Assembly: GCA_002393865.1 (NCBI GenBank)
Contig: DGUD01000199.1
Location: 18,477 to 38,964, forward strand
Reading direction: 5' to 3'
Source of the DNA: Treponema sp. UBA4319
GTDB taxonomy: Bacteria > Spirochaetota > Spirochaetia > Treponematales > Treponemataceae
Length of the DNA: 20,488 nucleotides
Below the pieces are notes generated by a model. It had not been told where the DNA came from and did no database searches. It worked only from the letters and a program-made list of their open reading frames with translations. Positions within the stretch are counted from its first letter, which is position 1; every line of letters starts with the position of its first letter. Shown one piece after another: positions 13,177-20,488 of the stretch. The translations under genes were made by a program, and so were the position numbers.

Positions 13177-14355
13177 ATGGACTACAGTTTTGATACCATC
13201 ACAGACAGAAGGAACACCTTTGCCGCAAAATACGACCTTGCGCAAAAGCGCGGAAAACCAAGCGACGCCATAAGCCTGTGGATTGCGGACATGGATTTTC
13301 CCACGGCGCCATGCATCCGGCAGGCACTGGAAGAGCGCGCGCGGCACGGCATCTTCGGCTACAGCCGCCCGGACGCCCGCTATTACGCCGCCGTCAGCGC
13401 ATGGTTCAGCAAAAGGCATCATTTTGCCGTCGAAGAAGCATGGATTGTGAACACACCCGGCGTGGTCTTTGCCATCGCAACCGCCATCCGAGCCTTTACA
13501 AAAGAAGGCGACGGCGTGCTGATACAGAGGCCCGTCTACTACCCGTTCTCAAACACCATAACGGCGCAGAACCGCCGCGTCGTGAACAATCCGCTCGTAT
13601 TCAGGGACGGCCATTACGAGATTGACTTTGCCGATTTTGAGGCAAAAATACGGGACGAGCATATACAGGTATTCGTGCTCTGCTCGCCGCACAACCCCGG
13701 CGGGCGCGTCTGGAAACGGGCGGAGCTGGAGCAGATTGAGAGGATTTGCCGCGCATACGGCGTGCTGGTCATATCAGACGAGATTCACTGCGACATCACC
13801 TTTGGCGGCAACACACACACGATATACGCATCGCTCTCGGAAGAAGCGGCGCAGCATTCCATCATCTGCACCTCGCCAAGCAAGACATTCAACCTTGCCG
13901 GGCTCCAGTTCTCGAACATCATCATCCCGAACGAAAAAATCCGCGCGGCATTCCAGGACGAGATAGACCGCACCGGCTACGACGAGCCGAGCCTGATGGG
14001 GCTTGCCGCCGCCACCGCCGCCTATCAGGACGGAGAGGAATGGTTCGATAAGGCAAAGGACTACATCTACAGCAACATCCTGTTCACCGAAGACTACGTC
14101 CGCGCGCACTGCCCGAAAATCCGCGTGCACCGCCCGGAAGGCACATATCTTGTGTGGCTGGATTTCTCGGCATTCACAGAGCTGAGCGACCGGGAAATCT
14201 CCCTACGCGTCCTGAACAAGGCGAAGGTCTGGCTGGATTACGGCACGATGTTCGGCACAGAAGGAGCGAAATTCCAGCGCCTGAACGTCGCTACCCCGCG
14301 CCCGCTTCTTGAAAAGGCGCTCGCGCAGATATGCGCGGAATTCTGTAAGGATTAG
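13177..14355 (+). CDS. MalY/PatB-family C-S beta-lyase (cystalysin-like)
   Basis: 392 residues, fold-type I PLP enzyme of the MalY/PatB group. It starts MDYSFDTITDRRNT, with LWIADMDFPTAP (substrate Asp region), the segment WIVNTPGVV, PVYYPF, FCSPHNPGGRVW-type LCSPHNPGGRVW, SDEIHCDI (PLP Asp) and the Schiff-base Lys236 in SPSKTFNLAG; the C-terminal EGTYLVWLDF holds the carboxylate-binding region. It is close in layout to cystalysin of Treponema denticola (Lys238), an L-cysteine desulfhydrase that gives sulfide, pyruvate and ammonia; cystathionine beta-lyase is the other common activity. GAGGAG is six bases before the ATG. It is followed 11 bases later by the Rrf2 gene, so enzyme and regulator are co-transcribed from a promoter with two operators. 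It probably supplies or recycles reduced sulfur. Confidence 0.92.
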   Translation: MDYSFDTITDRRNTFAAKYDLAQKRGKPSDAISLWIADMDFPTAPCIRQALEERARHGIFGYSRPDARYYAAVSAWFSKRHHFAVEEAWIVNTPGVVFAIATAIRAFTKEGDGVLIQRPVYYPFSNTITAQNRRVVNNPLVFRDGHYEIDFADFEAKIRDEHIQVFVLCSPHNPGGRVWKRAELEQIERICRAYGVLVISDEIHCDITFGGNTHTIYASLSEEAAQHSIICTSPSKTFNLAGLQFSNIIIPNEKIRAAFQDEIDRTGYDEPSLMGLAAATAAYQDGEEWFDKAKDYIYSNILFTEDYVRAHCPKIRVHRPEGTYLVWLDFSAFTELSDREISLRVLNKAKVWLDYGTMFGTEGAKFQRLNVATPRPLLEKALAQICAEFCKD

Positions 14356-14366
14356 GAGGACAAGAG

Positions 14367-14792
14367 ATGTACAGGATTTCGACTCGCGGACAATATGCGC
14401 TCCTCATCATGACCGATCTTGCCGAGAACGACTGCGGGAAATGCATCTCGCTCAAGCTGCTGTCGCACAGGAGGAACCTGCCGATAAAATACCTTGAGCA
14501 GATTCTGCTCCAGCTTGGCAAGAACGGTTTTGTGAGCGGCTCGCGGGGAACAAACGGCGGCTACAAGCTGAACCGGGACGCATCCGAATACACGGTAGGT
14601 GAGATCCTGCGGGCCATGGAAGGAGATTTGTCGCCCCGCGGCAGCACGGAGAGCAATCACCTGAGCTCCGCCGGGAACGAATACTTCTGGAACGATTTTG
14701 AGCAGCGGATAAACGATTTTGTCGATTCGGTGACGCTGGAAGACCTTGTCCAGAAAAACACAGAATTCATCGGCTACGAATACTGCATCTGA
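14367..14792 (+). CDS. Rrf2-family transcriptional regulator (CymR-like, without Fe-S cysteines)
   Basis: 141 residues. The N-terminal winged helix is typical: YRISTRGQYALLIMTDLA, LPIKYLEQILLQLGKNGFV (recognition helix region), SGSRGTNGGYKL (wing) and YTVGEILRAMEGDL. Rrf2 members that sense Fe-S or NO (IscR, NsrR, RsrR) carry three Cys around residues 90-106; here Cys occur only at 23, 26 and 140, so a cluster is unlikely. This matches CymR, the cysteine-metabolism repressor that works with cysteine synthase. AGGAGG lies seven bases before the ATG. It is downstream of the lyase in the same unit, whose promoter holds two CCTA-N9-TAGG sites, so autoregulation is likely, along with control of the nitrogenase-like operon and the binding-lipoprotein unit that share the site. 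The effector is unknown. Confidence 0.9.
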   Translation: MYRISTRGQYALLIMTDLAENDCGKCISLKLLSHRRNLPIKYLEQILLQLGKNGFVSGSRGTNGGYKLNRDASEYTVGEILRAMEGDLSPRGSTESNHLSSAGNEYFWNDFEQRINDFVDSVTLEDLVQKNTEFIGYEYCI

Positions 14793-14825
14793 GCACACAC
14801 AGGGCGGCGCAAGGCTTCTGCATAG

Positions 14826-14880
14826 AAAAACAAAAATACGCGCCCGCGCACGCTTCGTTTTGCGAACGGCAGATGCGTGG
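14826..14880 (-). terminator. Probable terminator after the hybrid kinase gene
   Basis: On the minus strand CACGC...TTCG-CAAAA-CGAA...GCGTG forms a bulged stem (about 14878-14850), followed by a GC segment and then ATTTTTGTTTTT (14837-14826). It lies about 30 bases past the kinase stop, in the convergent gap with the Rrf2 gene. Confidence 0.4.
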
Positions 14881-14907
14881 GAAGCCGGAGGCGCGCAGAG
14901 CAGGGAC

Positions 14908-17900
14908 TCAGATGTCCTCCAGCAGCTTCAGCACGGCATTGGCGTCAACCTCGCGCACGGCTTTCTTTATCTCGGAAAAGCGTGCCGTGCAGCCTTCCGG
15001 GAGCGAGTGCCCGCTCAGCTCCGCGATGAGCGCGTCCGCGCTGCGGAAGTCGAACGCGGTGACAAGCTCGCGCAAAGCCGCAAGCGCCTCGCGGAATTCC
15101 TCCGCCGAAATCGCAGGCAGGGAAGCTGCGGCGCTGCCCGCGGCGGAAGGCTGAGCCACCCTGCCGCAGAGCGGTGCGAGCGTCACAAGGCAGGCGCGAT
15201 AGTCCGCAAGCATAGGGGGGCAGGAGCTGATGATGTCTGCGGAGGCGGAGCCATCGCCCCGCTGCGCCGCATTCCCGGCGGCCTCCATCACCCTCGCCTT
15301 CTCGGACAGGGCGTCCATGCCGATGAGCCGCGCAGAGCTTTTGAGCGCGTGCACCTGCACCGTGAAATTCTTCCAGTCGGCGGACAGGACATAGCCCTCT
15401 ATCTCCGCTGCCTTCGTCTCAATCGCATCGTAAAAATTCCGGACGGCATCAAGGAATACATCCTTGTCTCCGCAATTCCTGAGGGCAGCCTCAACGTCAA
15501 GCTTGAAGACATCGTTGAACATCGTGTTCACCGCGCAGGTGCTCTCGCGGCGCTCCACACCGTTCCATTCGCCCGGCTTCATATCGATAAAGCCGCTCTG
15601 CCCCTGCTGCAGCAGCAGCTCCTTCGGCAGGTAGGAGGAAATCATGGCCTCCAGATTCTTGTATTCAACCGGCTTGGACAGGTAATCGTCAAATCCGGCG
15701 GAAAGGTAGAGCTCCTTTGCGCCGCTCACCGCGTTTGCTGTCAGGGCAATGCACACCGTATGCCGGTTCTTTGAGAGCGGATCCGAGCGGAGCTTGCCCA
15801 GCATCTCGATGCCGTCCATTTTGGGCATCAGGTGGTCGATAAAGAGAAGATGGTAGAAATTGTTCTCCGCCATGATGATGCCCTCGGCCGCGCTCGCGGC
15901 GGTGTCTACCTGGATGCGGGTGCTCTTGAGGAGCCCCTTGATGACCACAAGGTTCATCGGCATGTCATCGACCACCAGAATACGCGCGGCCGGTGCCTGG
16001 AAGCTTTCCACATAATCGGATGAGCCGGAAGAGAGCGCCGCCATCGCCTCTTCCCGCGAGCCGATTTTTTCCCACTTGATGACCCGCTGCTCCACCGAGA
16101 AAGAAAAACTGGAGCCTTTGCCGTAGACGCTCTCCACGGACAAACGGGAGCCCATCTGCGACAGCAGGCTGTTCACGATGCTCATGCCGAGCCCCGTTCC
16201 CTCCACGGAACGGTTCCGCCGCTCCTCTATGCGCTCAAAGGGCATGAAGAGCTTGGGCATATCCTCCGGCTTGATACCGATGCCGGTGTCGGTCACCTTG
16301 ACAGTCATCATGATACGCCCGGCGTCCTTCCGCTCGTAGCCGAAGGAAATCATGACGGAACCGACACGCGTGTATTTGACGGCATTGGTCAGGATGTTCA
16401 CGATGCACTGCTTTATCCGGATTTCGTCGCCATAGAGCAGATGGGGCATATCGTGATCGACATCGACGATGAATTCAAGGCCCTTGTCCAGCGCGCGGAC
16501 TTCCAGCATGTTCCTGATGTCGGAAATCGTCTGGCGCAGGTCATACTCGGTGTTGATAATCTCCATCTTGCCGGCCTCGATTTTGGAGAAATCGAGGATA
16601 TCATTGATGATGGTAAGGAGGGAGCGGCCGCTTGACTGGATGTCGCGCGCATAGCCTTTGATGTTGTCCTCGCTGCTCTCGCGGAGAATCATCTCGTCAA
16701 GGCCGAGCACCGCGTTGATAGGCGTACGGATCTCATGGCTCATGTTGGACAGGAAGGCCGACTTGGACTCGCTGGCACGGCTCGCCTTCTCCACATAGGT
16801 GGTCAGGTCGCCGGTCATAGCCTTCATGAAGGTGAGCAGACGCACCGGCAGGGGAAGGACGCCGGAAGAATCCTCCTCCACGGCGGACAATTCCTCCAAT
16901 GCCGGATGCACGGCGTCCGCAGCCCCCTCGCGCATACCCACAGCGACGATGGAGCTGTTCAGCAGCGCGCCCTGCCCCTGATAGCGGTAGATTTCCCCGG
17001 AACCATAGCAGAACTGCAGCTCCGGCACAATTTTCTTAAAATAGTCTATCTCCAACTGGGCATCATCGTGCAGCACCATCGCGCGGTTGGCGCAGAGGAA
17101 CAAGTCCATGGCCTCCGGGTAAAAAGCCGCCATGCTGGCACAGTGCTGACGCGTGTCCGCAAGGATTTCCTTGGGGAGCGAGTAGGAGAACTGCGCGTAC
17201 TCGCCCTGGCGGATGTTGCCGATAAGAATCAGGCCGCCTTCCGGGGTGGCGTACATGGGAATCCGCGCGAGCGGCATGCCGTTCCGCTCCACCGTAAGGG
17301 GAAAATCGCCGGTATTCATAGGAAGAAAACTGTCGAACTGGACGCCGAAATACTTCCTGAACACCTCCGCAGGCGGCATGCCGTCTATGGCGGTGACCAG
17401 CGTGTCGTCCGCGACAGAATCGCCGTCCGCGACGGTCACCTGCATCGCCTTGCCGATCGGCTTCCAGCCAAAGATGTAGTCGGCGCGCAGCTGCAGCTGC
17501 TCCCCCGTATAGAGGACAAGCACGACTGCCTTCTCATATTTCTTCTTGTAAAACAAGCAGGGCACCTGCCGCTCCAGCCCGGCAGCCTCCATTCCCGGCC
17601 CGTAGGGGACATCGGCCTTGGTGCCGAACAGGGGAATCTGCTCCAGCCCCTCGCTCATCCGCTCCAGTATATCTGACACCGCCAGCTTCTCGCCGGCACA
17701 AAAAAAAGCCGCCCCCTTGACGGAAGGCGTGGCAAGGATGTCGCGCCGCGCCCTGAAAATCATGTCCTCGACGGAAAGCTCCGTGAGGTCATAGCTGAGC
17801 ACATGGACTTCCGAGCGCATGAAGAAGCGGAAGCCCAAGCGGATGACAGGCTCCCCGAAGACAAAGGTTCGCTCGGCACTCAGCCTGAGCGGGGCGGGCG

Positions 17901-18108
17901 CAAAGAGGGAGAACGCGACAATTTTGATATCTGGGAAGGCCTCCTGCACGGGGGCAAGCAGCTTGAGCACCTCCTTGCAGGAGAAGCGGTAGAATTGCAC
18001 CTGAAGGAATTTTGCCCGTGCCGAATAGACCTCCACGATGCTCTGAAGCTCGGCGACGATTCCCGTGATATCATCCTGTCCTACTACATCAAATGTCCTT
18101 TGAATCAT
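14908..18108 (-). CDS. FIST-sensor hybrid histidine kinase with receiver and HPt domains
   Basis: 1066 residues with no membrane helix or signal peptide, so cytosolic. Order: FIST N-terminal domain (about 15-200), FIST C-terminal domain (about 215-370, with FGWKPIGKAM and CYGSGEIY), dimerisation/phosphoacceptor region with SHEIRTP (His458), HATPase with NILTNAVKYT, DTGIGI and EGTGLGM (about 555-670), a receiver with VVDD and FIDHLMPKMDG (phospho-Asp758), an HPt domain with VHALKSSARLIG (His920), and a C-terminal helical tail (about 1000-1066). It is a full His-Asp-His relay without a DNA-binding output or a neighbouring response regulator, so the final partner lies elsewhere. FIST domains are thought to sense small molecules such as amino acids. 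GAGGAA precedes the ATG by about five bases. It is transcribed towards the Rrf2 gene and has no CCTA-N9-TAGG site, so membership of the sulfur regulon is not supported. Confidence 0.92.
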   Translation of the reverse strand: MIQRTFDVVGQDDITGIVAELQSIVEVYSARAKFLQVQFYRFSCKEVLKLLAPVQEAFPDIKIVAFSLFAPAPLRLSAERTFVFGEPVIRLGFRFFMRSEVHVLSYDLTELSVEDMIFRARRDILATPSVKGAAFFCAGEKLAVSDILERMSEGLEQIPLFGTKADVPYGPGMEAAGLERQVPCLFYKKKYEKAVVLVLYTGEQLQLRADYIFGWKPIGKAMQVTVADGDSVADDTLVTAIDGMPPAEVFRKYFGVQFDSFLPMNTGDFPLTVERNGMPLARIPMYATPEGGLILIGNIRQGEYAQFSYSLPKEILADTRQHCASMAAFYPEAMDLFLCANRAMVLHDDAQLEIDYFKKIVPELQFCYGSGEIYRYQGQGALLNSSIVAVGMREGAADAVHPALEELSAVEEDSSGVLPLPVRLLTFMKAMTGDLTTYVEKASRASESKSAFLSNMSHEIRTPINAVLGLDEMILRESSEDNIKGYARDIQSSGRSLLTIINDILDFSKIEAGKMEIINTEYDLRQTISDIRNMLEVRALDKGLEFIVDVDHDMPHLLYGDEIRIKQCIVNILTNAVKYTRVGSVMISFGYERKDAGRIMMTVKVTDTGIGIKPEDMPKLFMPFERIEERRNRSVEGTGLGMSIVNSLLSQMGSRLSVESVYGKGSSFSFSVEQRVIKWEKIGSREEAMAALSSGSSDYVESFQAPAARILVVDDMPMNLVVIKGLLKSTRIQVDTAASAAEGIIMAENNFYHLLFIDHLMPKMDGIEMLGKLRSDPLSKNRHTVCIALTANAVSGAKELYLSAGFDDYLSKPVEYKNLEAMISSYLPKELLLQQGQSGFIDMKPGEWNGVERRESTCAVNTMFNDVFKLDVEAALRNCGDKDVFLDAVRNFYDAIETKAAEIEGYVLSADWKNFTVQVHALKSSARLIGMDALSEKARVMEAAGNAAQRGDGSASADIISSCPPMLADYRACLVTLAPLCGRVAQPSAAGSAAASLPAISAEEFREALAALRELVTAFDFRSADALIAELSGHSLPEGCTARFSEIKKAVREVDANAVLKLLEDI

Positions 18109-18334
18109 TTCTTCCTCTCAGAAGCGGCTCCTGCCATTTTTGCCCGCAGCCCGGACGCTCCGCCTGCATCCCCATCCTTCCTGCACAAGCCCCAGGAAGC
18201 GCATCGCGCCACCGTGACACATGCGGGAAAAGCCGCAACCAGTCTGACTCCAGAAGCTTCCTTGTATAAAACCTGTCCGGAAACGGCACTTCCGGAGCAG
18301 GTCTCAAAAGCATGTTACTTTTGAAACAGTTTTT

Positions 18335-18343
18335 ATTATACCA
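18335..18343 (-). promoter_or_regulatory. Extended -10 promoter of the hybrid kinase gene
   Basis: On the minus strand TGGTATAAT fits the extended -10 form TG-N-TATAAT; no good -35 is seen. The leader would be about 220 nt. Confidence 0.5.
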
Positions 18344-18515
18344 CAGGAACAGACAACGTGCAGGAAAATTTTGCCGCGCGGAAAGCGATTTTCGGGCGGC
18401 GCGTCCCCCTGCTCCTCTATGCCCCGGAAGCACGGCACGGTACAGCTGAACTGTCCGGAAAGCCCTTGCTTTCCTAAGAGCGCTGGTCTCCAAGGAGTCC
18501 CGGAAAGCTCACCAA

Positions 18516-18544
18516 AGGAGCTGTTCCGAAGCTCTTTATATTTT
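18516..18544 (+). terminator. Possible terminator in the kinase-hydrolase gap
   Basis: AGGAGCT and AGCTCTT pair (one G-U) round a 7-base loop, followed by TATATTTT. No annotated plus-strand gene precedes it, so if real it would end an untranslated RNA. Confidence 0.3.
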
Positions 18545-18606
18545 AAGCTGGATTACACAATACGTCAAGAGCAGCTGCAAGCCCCCTCAGCCGCAGGGGG
18601 CTCTCA

Positions 18607-18682
18607 CTGCCGCATAAGGCGCCACCTGCCGCATAAAAGGCTCAGTGCGGTATAAAGAGCTCTCTGCCGCACACAAAGCGGC
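18607..18682 (+). repeat. Four degenerate 19-bp tandem repeats upstream of the hydrolase promoter
   Basis: Copies begin at 18607, 18626, 18645 and 18664 with a constant 19-bp step; the shared core is CTGCCGCATAAA (third copy GTGCGGTATAAA, fourth CTGCCGCACACA). A poorer fifth copy at 18684 runs into the -10 box. Iterated sites of this kind may bind a regulator. Confidence 0.55.
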
Positions 18683-18689
18683 GCTTCCG

Positions 18690-18698
18690 TGCTATAAT
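18690..18698 (+). promoter_or_regulatory. Extended -10 promoter of the alpha/beta hydrolase gene
   Basis: TGCTATAAT is a perfect extended -10; the -35 region lies in the fourth 19-bp repeat and is not consensus. The leader is about 215 nt (to 18920), with no recognised riboswitch or gene in it. Confidence 0.55.
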
Positions 18699-18920
18699 GG
18701 AAAGACCCGGCAGCTGTTGCTGTGGCAGCGACCGTATCCGGTAAAGCGGAAGCTCCTGCCAAGCCGCAGCAGGATGGCAGGAAGGCTGTGCAGCACGCGC
18801 GCGGAACGGGCACCGCATAGCAGCCTTGGCCCAAAAGCGCCGCTTTCCGGGCAGACAAAATCTGGAGCCAGTCTCAAAGGCCCGACCTTCTGAGGCTCAC
18901 GCTCCGAAAGGAGTTCGTAT

Positions 18921-19838
18921 ATGCCGACACTAATGCAGTGGATTACCGCATACCGGGTGAGGAAACAATTCGGAACGGGTGACAAAAAACGCGATGCCGG
19001 GCAGCAGACGCCGGAAGACATCGAGCGCACAGACGATATTCTCTACGGGGACGACAAGCGGCGCCGCAAATGGCAGCTTCTGGACGTGTACCGCCCCAAA
19101 GCGGCGGAAGGCAAGCTGCCGGTCATCGTGAGCGTACACGGCGGCGCGTGGGTGTACGGAGACAAGGAGGTCTACCAGTTCTACTGCATGCGCCTTGCCC
19201 AGCGCGGCTTTGCCGTCGTCAATTTCTCCTACCGCCTTGCCCCCGAGGCAAAATTCCCGGCATCGCTGGAAGACACGGAAAAGGTATTCCGCTGGATTGC
19301 CGCCAATGCGGAGACCTACGGTTTTGACACGGACAATGTCTTTGCCGTGGGGGATTCCGCGGGGGCACACCTGCTTGCGCTCTACGCGGAGGCGCGGACG
19401 GACAGCAGCCTGGGGGCGGAATTCCCCTTCCTACAGGACGGAGGAATCGCCGCGCCCCGGCTGCGGGGAATCGCCCTCAACTGCGGCAAATACAAGATGG
19501 ACAGCGAGCAGCAGCTGCAGATGGGGCTCCTGCTCAAAGCGCTCCTGCCCGGCGGCGGCACAGCGGAGGAGCTGGCGCGGATTGACACGAGCGCCCACGT
19601 GGGCAAAGACTTTCCCCCGGCATTCGTCATGACATGCCAGGGAGATTTTCTGCGGGAGCAGGCACCGCTCATGCTGGCGGCGCTGGAGGCGGCTGGCGTG
19701 CGGCATGAATTCCGCTGCTACGGCACGGAGCAAAAGCCGCTCTGGCACGTATTCCACTGCGACCCCGTGCTCCCCGAAGCCGTCACCTGCAACGACGATG
19801 AGTGCGCCTTCTTCCGATCGCTGATGGAGAAGCGCTGA
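18921..19838 (+). CDS. Alpha/beta hydrolase (hormone-sensitive-lipase / BD-FAE-like esterase)
   Basis: 305 residues, no signal peptide, probably cytosolic. SVHGGAWVYGDK near residue 72 gives the HGG oxyanion hole, FSYRLAPEAKFPASLED is the typical following helix region, the nucleophile elbow GDSAGAHL has Ser146, a candidate acid is the Asp of CQGDFLREQ, and the catalytic His is His276 (WHVF) or His279. It resembles carboxylesterases and feruloyl/acetyl-xylan-type esterases that remove acyl groups from sugars or small esters. The start has AAAGGAG seven bases upstream. It stands alone with its own promoter and terminator. The substrate cannot be read from the sequence. Confidence 0.88.
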   Translation: MPTLMQWITAYRVRKQFGTGDKKRDAGQQTPEDIERTDDILYGDDKRRRKWQLLDVYRPKAAEGKLPVIVSVHGGAWVYGDKEVYQFYCMRLAQRGFAVVNFSYRLAPEAKFPASLEDTEKVFRWIAANAETYGFDTDNVFAVGDSAGAHLLALYAEARTDSSLGAEFPFLQDGGIAAPRLRGIALNCGKYKMDSEQQLQMGLLLKALLPGGGTAEELARIDTSAHVGKDFPPAFVMTCQGDFLREQAPLMLAALEAAGVRHEFRCYGTEQKPLWHVFHCDPVLPEAVTCNDDECAFFRSLMEKR

Positions 19839-19870
19839 TAGGCGGCAGAGGCATCCGGCAGCGCTTTTTT
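19830..19870 (+). terminator. Intrinsic terminator of the hydrolase gene, overlapping its stop codon
   Basis: AAGCGCTG (19830-19837) pairs with CAGCGCTT (19859-19866), followed by a T6 run (19865-19870). The left arm includes most of the last codons and the TGA. A second overlapping hairpin GCGCTTTT/AAAAGCGC (19861-19887) could serve the opposite strand. Confidence 0.65.
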
Positions 19871-19985
19871 GCCCAGCGCAAAAGCGCCCGGCACGGAGCT
19901 TTTCAAAACGAGTACAATTCTTCGCATTATTGCAAAATAGCTAGTCTCGATATTTTCTGGTGAGCGCCGGAGCAGAACCTGTGCA

Positions 19986-20214
19986 GCACCGGATTTCCCG
20001 AGGGGGCTTTCTGCGCCCCCCCCTGCGCAAACCCCGGCACCGGACGGCAAGGGCATGGACTTTCGGGGAGCACCGGAGTTCCCGAGGGGCGCTTCCTACG
20101 CCGCCCTGCGCAACCCCCGGCACCGGACGGCAAGGGCATGGACTTTCGGGGAGCACCGGAGTTCCCGAGGGGGCTTTCTGCGCCCCCTGCGCAAACCCCG
20201 GCACCGGGCAGGGC
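19986..20214. repeat. Intergenic tandem repeat, period 83-84 bp, about 2.7 copies
   Basis: Units begin with GCACCGGA at 19986, 20070 and 20153; the third stops near 20214. Parts of copies 1 and 2 are identical over more than 50 bases. Each unit holds a GC hairpin: GGGGGC/GCCCCC in copies 1 and 3, GGGGCG with CGCC(G)CCC in copy 2. Periods of 84 and 83 break any reading frame, so it is not a coding repeat. Bases 19871-19985 between it and the terminator show nothing recognisable. Confidence 0.75.
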
Positions 20215-20307
20215 TTCAGCATGAGATGTATTTTATCTGAAGACGGACGCGGTAGTGGAAAATCATGTAAACTGTTTTAAGACGATTTTCTTTTTTATGC
20301 TACAAAA

Positions 20308-20443
20308 GCCAAGGATCCAACATAAAAAATGCGCGGAAGCGGAAAAACGCCCGGGCTGCCATTTGCAAAGCGAAGCGTGCAACAGGCAGTCCGGGTGTTT
20401 TTCCGCTGGGAGCGCATTTTTGTTTTCATGCTGAATCCCTGGG
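20308..20443. repeat. Long imperfect palindrome (about 135 bp) able to form a large hairpin
   Basis: Core arms 20324-20360 and 20385-20421 pair over about 36 positions with A6/T5 at the outside, GCGGAAAAACGCCCGGGCTGCC-like centre and a few G-U or mismatched positions; the 24-base loop itself has TTGCA/TGCAA. The symmetry continues outwards (CCAAGGATCCAACAT against ATGCTGAATCCCTGG, 11-12 of 15). It could be a bidirectional terminator, an RNA gene or a small mobile palindrome. No gene is seen from 20223 to the window end. Confidence 0.6.
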
Positions 20444-20488
20444 CGATTCGGCACTCTTCCCTACGTCAGGGCTGCGCGTCGTTGAAGC

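Larger units (their letters stand above)
18109..18606. other. Intergenic stretch with several hairpins, no gene seen
   Basis: Part of an 812-base gap between the kinase and the hydrolase. ORFs here have unlikely composition. Hairpins: CCGGAA/TTCCGG near 18279-18297, TCAAAAG/CTTTTGA (18304-18324), GGAAAG/CTTTCC near 18458-18475, AGGAGCT/AGCTCTT (18516-18536, then TATATTTT) and AGCCCCCT/AGGGGGCT (18580-18602). CCGGAAAGC-like words recur. An untranslated RNA is possible but unproven. Confidence 0.4.

Noticed and set aside
12906..13193. Possible 95-aa protein, or 28-aa leader peptide with CPECG, before the lyase
   Set aside because: Starts inside the promoter, no good ribosome binding site, composition unlike a protein and it overlaps the lyase start; more likely leader RNA.
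16735..17676. 313-aa plus-strand open frame
   Set aside because: Lies wholly antisense to the kinase, whose FIST and kinase motifs show that the minus strand is coding.
18089..18493. 134-aa minus-strand open frame upstream of the kinase
   Set aside because: Overlaps the kinase start and its promoter, rich in Arg, Pro and Cys as in antisense frames, no ribosome binding site.
19986..20214. CRISPR array
   Set aside because: Units of 83-84 bp are similar along their whole length, with no unique spacers and no cas genes.
20263..20454. 63-aa minus-strand open frame at the right end
   Set aside because: It runs through both arms of the long palindrome and has no recognisable domain.

Overview
The window carries about 17 genes of a moderately GC-rich anaerobe. 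It looks most like a treponeme-type spirochaete, with moderate confidence: it has a close cystalysin-type MalY/PatB enzyme, short signal peptides with relaxed L/F-x-S-C lipoboxes, a FIST-sensor hybrid kinase, and oxygen-sensitive nitrogenase-like genes. No rRNA, tRNA, transposase or CRISPR array was seen.

Layout. Minus strand, 1-2308: an M20 amidohydrolase (cut by the window edge), an orphan M20 dimerisation-domain protein and an amino-acid-type ABC binding lipoprotein, behind a leader with an intrinsic terminator. 2412-2903: a YbaK-type aminoacyl-tRNA deacylase. 3095-10457, plus strand: a compact operon encoding a NifX/NifB-C-like protein, nitrogenase-like D and K subunits, an SsuABC/TauABC-type importer (lipoprotein, permease, ATPase) and a Cys/Met-metabolism PLP enzyme. 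10510-12768, minus strand: a LolD/MacB-type ATPase, an FtsX-type permease and a DUF4418 membrane protein. 13177-14792, plus strand: a cystalysin-like C-S lyase and an Rrf2 regulator. 14908-18108, minus strand: a 1066-aa FIST hybrid histidine kinase. 18921-19838: an alpha/beta hydrolase. The end is non-coding, with 84-bp tandem repeats and a very long hairpin.

The main story is a probable sulfur-salvage regulon built round a nitrogenase-like enzyme. D and K keep all six P-cluster cysteines, and D keeps equivalents of both FeMo-cofactor ligands (Cys259, His423). The residues needed for N2 reduction are replaced. The genes sit with a sulfonate-type importer and a Cys/Met PLP enzyme, not with nif genes, and no NifH-like reductase is present. 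This resembles the methylthio-alkane reductase idea (a nitrogenase homologue that cleaves C-S bonds and feeds methionine synthesis) but with a different gene set.

A 17-bp dyad of the form CCTA-N9-TAGG occurs five times, only in three intergenic regions: before the binding-lipoprotein/M20 unit, twice around the nitrogenase-like promoter, and twice in a symmetric divergent promoter between the DUF4418 unit and the lyase-Rrf2 unit. The CymR-like Rrf2 protein (no Fe-S cysteines) is the obvious candidate reader. These four transcription units therefore look like one co-regulated system of uptake, C-S bond cleavage and sulfur assimilation.
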